Positions 61,301 to 64,000 of a stretch of DNA of 64,000 nt are shown here, one piece after another. The notes below the pieces were generated by a model, which saw only the letters and a list, made by a program, of their open reading frames with translations, was not told the DNA's origin and ran no database searches. The number at the start of each line of letters is the position of its first letter. Within the stretch, counting starts at the first letter, position 1. Made by a program: the position numbers and the translations under genes. Source of the DNA: Orthonyx spaldingii (taxonomy: Eukaryota > Chordata > Aves > Passeriformes > Orthonychidae); NCBI GenBank assembly GCA_013397795.1, contig VZTJ01005217.1, forward strand, positions 539,235 to 603,234, written 5' to 3'.

Positions 61301-64000
61301 AGAGCAGAGGCAAGCTTGAGCCATTACCCTTGTGCCTGGCTTTTCCAAGAACCTCAGCCAACCCACCCACGTGTGAGATTCCTGAATACAGAAGGCATGC
61401 ATCATAAAGCAGCTCAGATCTGCTGCTCACTGACTTCTGGGAGGGGCAATTTCTTGAGGAGGTAGATTTGTGAGATTGCACAGGTTTTTGTTGGGAGGGT
61501 ACCATCTTTATTTTTGCTTCAACTTCTGATCTCCGAACCCCAGCTGAGAGATTGACACCGAGATCATTTACAGAAGACTGATCCCCAAAAGGCCAAGTTC
61601 AGCACTAGGCCATTGTATCAATATGGATTTCAGAACTCTTGATCATAAGTACAGTGCTTGCACAGCTACTGAAGTGGCTTGTATGTAAATGCTGAAATAG
61701 GCATTTATTTGCATTGACAAGAAAGAAAACTCGGCAAGCAGAGGTTTAAAACAGGTGCCCAAACAGGCCAGTAAGTGAGAAGAGCCAAGCTGACCCTAAG
61801 CATTTATTATTTTTGTCTCAACTATACATTAGTGAGGTTAGTCAGCCTGAAGTCTAGACACAATACCAACACTGACACATGGCCAGTGCATCAGGAAAGA
61901 ACTGAAAGCTGCTGCAAGGCAGGCACAGTGCAGTGCTAATTACCATCGCTATGAAATCACTCTGAATGCCAGACCTGGTGACTCTCTGCTTTTCCCACTG
62001 TCTTCAAGATACTGGCAACTTTCACACCTTCAAAGCCATATTAAAAATGATCAGAGAAAGCATTATGTCCCATAGACATCAGCTCAGAGAAAATATTCTC
62101 ACTTTTAAAGCTGGAAGTGTCAATTTGAGTAAAAGCTTTATATAATTTACAGTTTCAGCATCTGCAGCTGAGGTACTGCAGTCCACAGCAATGACCACTG
62201 AGCAATCAGGAGCCATTGCAGCATGAAGAATGCTGCAAGCAGTAAATCACCAAAACCAAATGATTAAAGTACCTGCTGCATGCAGTGGAGCATGGGAAAC
62301 AGCATCCCTAAACTTCCAGTTTGAAAATCTTTGCAAGTTAGTAGAAATCTGGGTCATCATGTTCTGAAATGTAATCATTCTATACGAGGCAAACATGATT
62401 ACACCCCTTTGCCTAACAGCACGAGGTAAGCAATTGCAAAGGAACTCTTCATTACAGGCATTATTTTGGCAATCTTCCCAAGGCAGCTGTGGATTTGATT
62501 ATCCACCAGGGCTGAATTCTGTACAGCAGGAATTACCACCCACATGTGGCTACTGGCATACCAGGAGAGATGATCAAACGTGATGGGTTTAATTCAAGGG
62601 AATTTTTCAGCTGGCATGGAAGCAGAATGTACCTTCTGCTTATGCTTGCTAAGCTACTACATCAAATCAGCCTTACACATTTAAGGGGAAAAGACCTTTC
62701 AGAAAACAAATTTTGGGGTTTGTGTTTGGGGCTGAATCCACCCACTAGCTCAAATCTGAGACTGCAATCAAAGTGCATTAGAATTAGTCCAGAAAATGGA
62801 CTCTTCTCCAGCTAAGGTAACAGACAACCACAACAACAAAGTATCAGTCCCAGAAGGGGAAGAGAGGGTCAGAACGTGACAGGCACATCAAAGCAATCCT
62901 ACCAGCCATACATCAAAACCACATCATCTGTAAACCAAGGATATGCCACACCATCTGGAAAGGTTATTGCATGAGTATGTCACTTGTATAAAGTCAGAAC
63001 ATTCAGTTAAACCAATTATAAAAGGTGTAATAAATATTCGGCAATTAAGGGAGTGGTAAGAAAATCCTTCAAAAAAGAAAAGCAACTATCTCCACATCCA
63101 ATACTTCTTCACAGACTAAGGTTCTATTAAAAAGTCCTAAAAAAAGGAGGAAGGGACAATTCCCAGTGCACTGCAGGTTTAAGCTTCTGGGCAGAAACTT
63201 GCTCTTACTTTGTGCAAAGTAAATAGCAAGCAGAAAGTGAAAACAAATCAGACAATCTATATGTGAATCAGAATTCAACTGATTACAGATGATTTTTACC
63301 TGTAAAAGTTTATGCAGTTCTCCTGTATCTGCTTCTCTTGTGATCTAGAAATCTCATGGAAAGAGTAACAAACAATATACAGCTGAGGAAGACCCAAATC
63401 TCAGGTCTGTGGAGATTCAGTTATCAGTAATACTTGGCCAGGAGGGACTGATCCAGTTATGTCTTTCTGGTTTCAGTTCATGGCACAAACTCGAATTGCC
63501 ATGAGTCTCTCAATTAAACTCCATCAGCTGTTTGAGCAGAGGAGGAACGCTTACGCTGAATCCCTTCAAAATCATTTCATTTAGAAGGAAGGATCAGAAA
63601 GACCAGGCACATATGAGTCATTTTATGAAGCAGGGGACCAGAGGTTTGCTTTGGTAACAAGGATTTAATTATAAGGACTTAAACTAAAACTGTTTCCTCA
63701 GCAAAGACCATAAACAGCTACAAGCATCAGTGGAATGAGAACCAAAATCTCACTATCAAAGAGGTGTGCTTTAATTCCATTTGCTGAGATCTTATTCATC
63801 ACAGACATTGTTTTGAGTTTATCCTTTCTGGGGTTCTTTGAAAGATTTAGTTTGCTTTTGTCTCAGCATCTTCAAAATTATCTTGAAATTTAGAACTAAT
63901 AACCAAAAGATTGTATTATTTCTGCCATCCTTGGAATTAATATCCTGGTTATATTTTAGACAGCTCTACAAGGATTAAAAGGCCTTGGTAGGACAAAAAA
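58351..64000. other. intergenic sequence right of the WDR89 promoter
   Basis: No gene or clear mobile element is recognised in this AT-rich stretch, and I found no exon of SGPP1, the gene expected next from mammalian synteny. Open frames are short and without family signatures. Confidence 0.6.

Noticed and set aside
1..64000. A CRISPR array, bacterial operon, or other multi-gene novel system
   Set aside because: No regularly spaced repeats with unique spacers, no operon-like run of frames and no cluster of related genes were seen. The window is an ordinary bird locus with two single genes.
58351..64000. A terminal exon of SGPP1
   Set aside because: SGPP1 is expected to the right by synteny, but no phosphatase or multi-span membrane coding sequence was recognised on the minus strand here.

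Overview
The window looks like a bird nuclear genome, and a passerine or other neoavian is likely. I base this on many 5'-truncated CR1 LINEs in both orientations, one solo LTR of a familiar avian endogenous-retrovirus type, CpG-island promoters, spliceosomal introns and long stretches without coding sequence. Nothing prokaryotic, and no CRISPR array, tRNA or rRNA gene, was recognised. Most open frames are short and accidental.

Layout. Positions 1-10523 are intron of PPP2R5E (PP2A regulatory subunit B56 epsilon, minus strand). Its first coding exon is at 10524-10687. An upstream intron leads back to a CpG-island promoter at about 13.0-14.2 kb, which is interrupted by a 592-base run of N (13214-13805). 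From 14.3 to about 40.6 kb is intergenic sequence holding CR1 copies and the solo LTR (28403-28945). The intact single-exon coding sequence of WDR89 (389 codons, seven-bladed WD40 type, minus strand) is at 40839-42008, with a clear splice acceptor just upstream. About 16 kb of sequence that I read as the WDR89 5' intron follows, leading to a second CpG-island promoter at about 58.0-58.35 kb with three CCAAT boxes and a YY1-type element. From 58.35 kb to the end I see no gene.

The order PPP2R5E then WDR89, both transcribed leftward, agrees with the mammalian order as I remember it (PPP2R5E-WDR89-SGPP1), so SGPP1 would be expected beyond the right edge. The two genes are neighbours with separate promoters and no evident shared pathway.

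I found no novel multi-gene system. The most interesting signals are structural. Two short non-tandem duplications (46 and 34 bp) look like templated patches, one inside a CR1 element. A minisatellite sits at the presumed WDR89 promoter, carries splice-donor-like motifs and lies in a 102-codon upstream frame. An 80-bp duplication around a single N is probably an assembly seam. A CpG-dense pocket with a 22-bp tandem repeat lies in the WDR89 intron.
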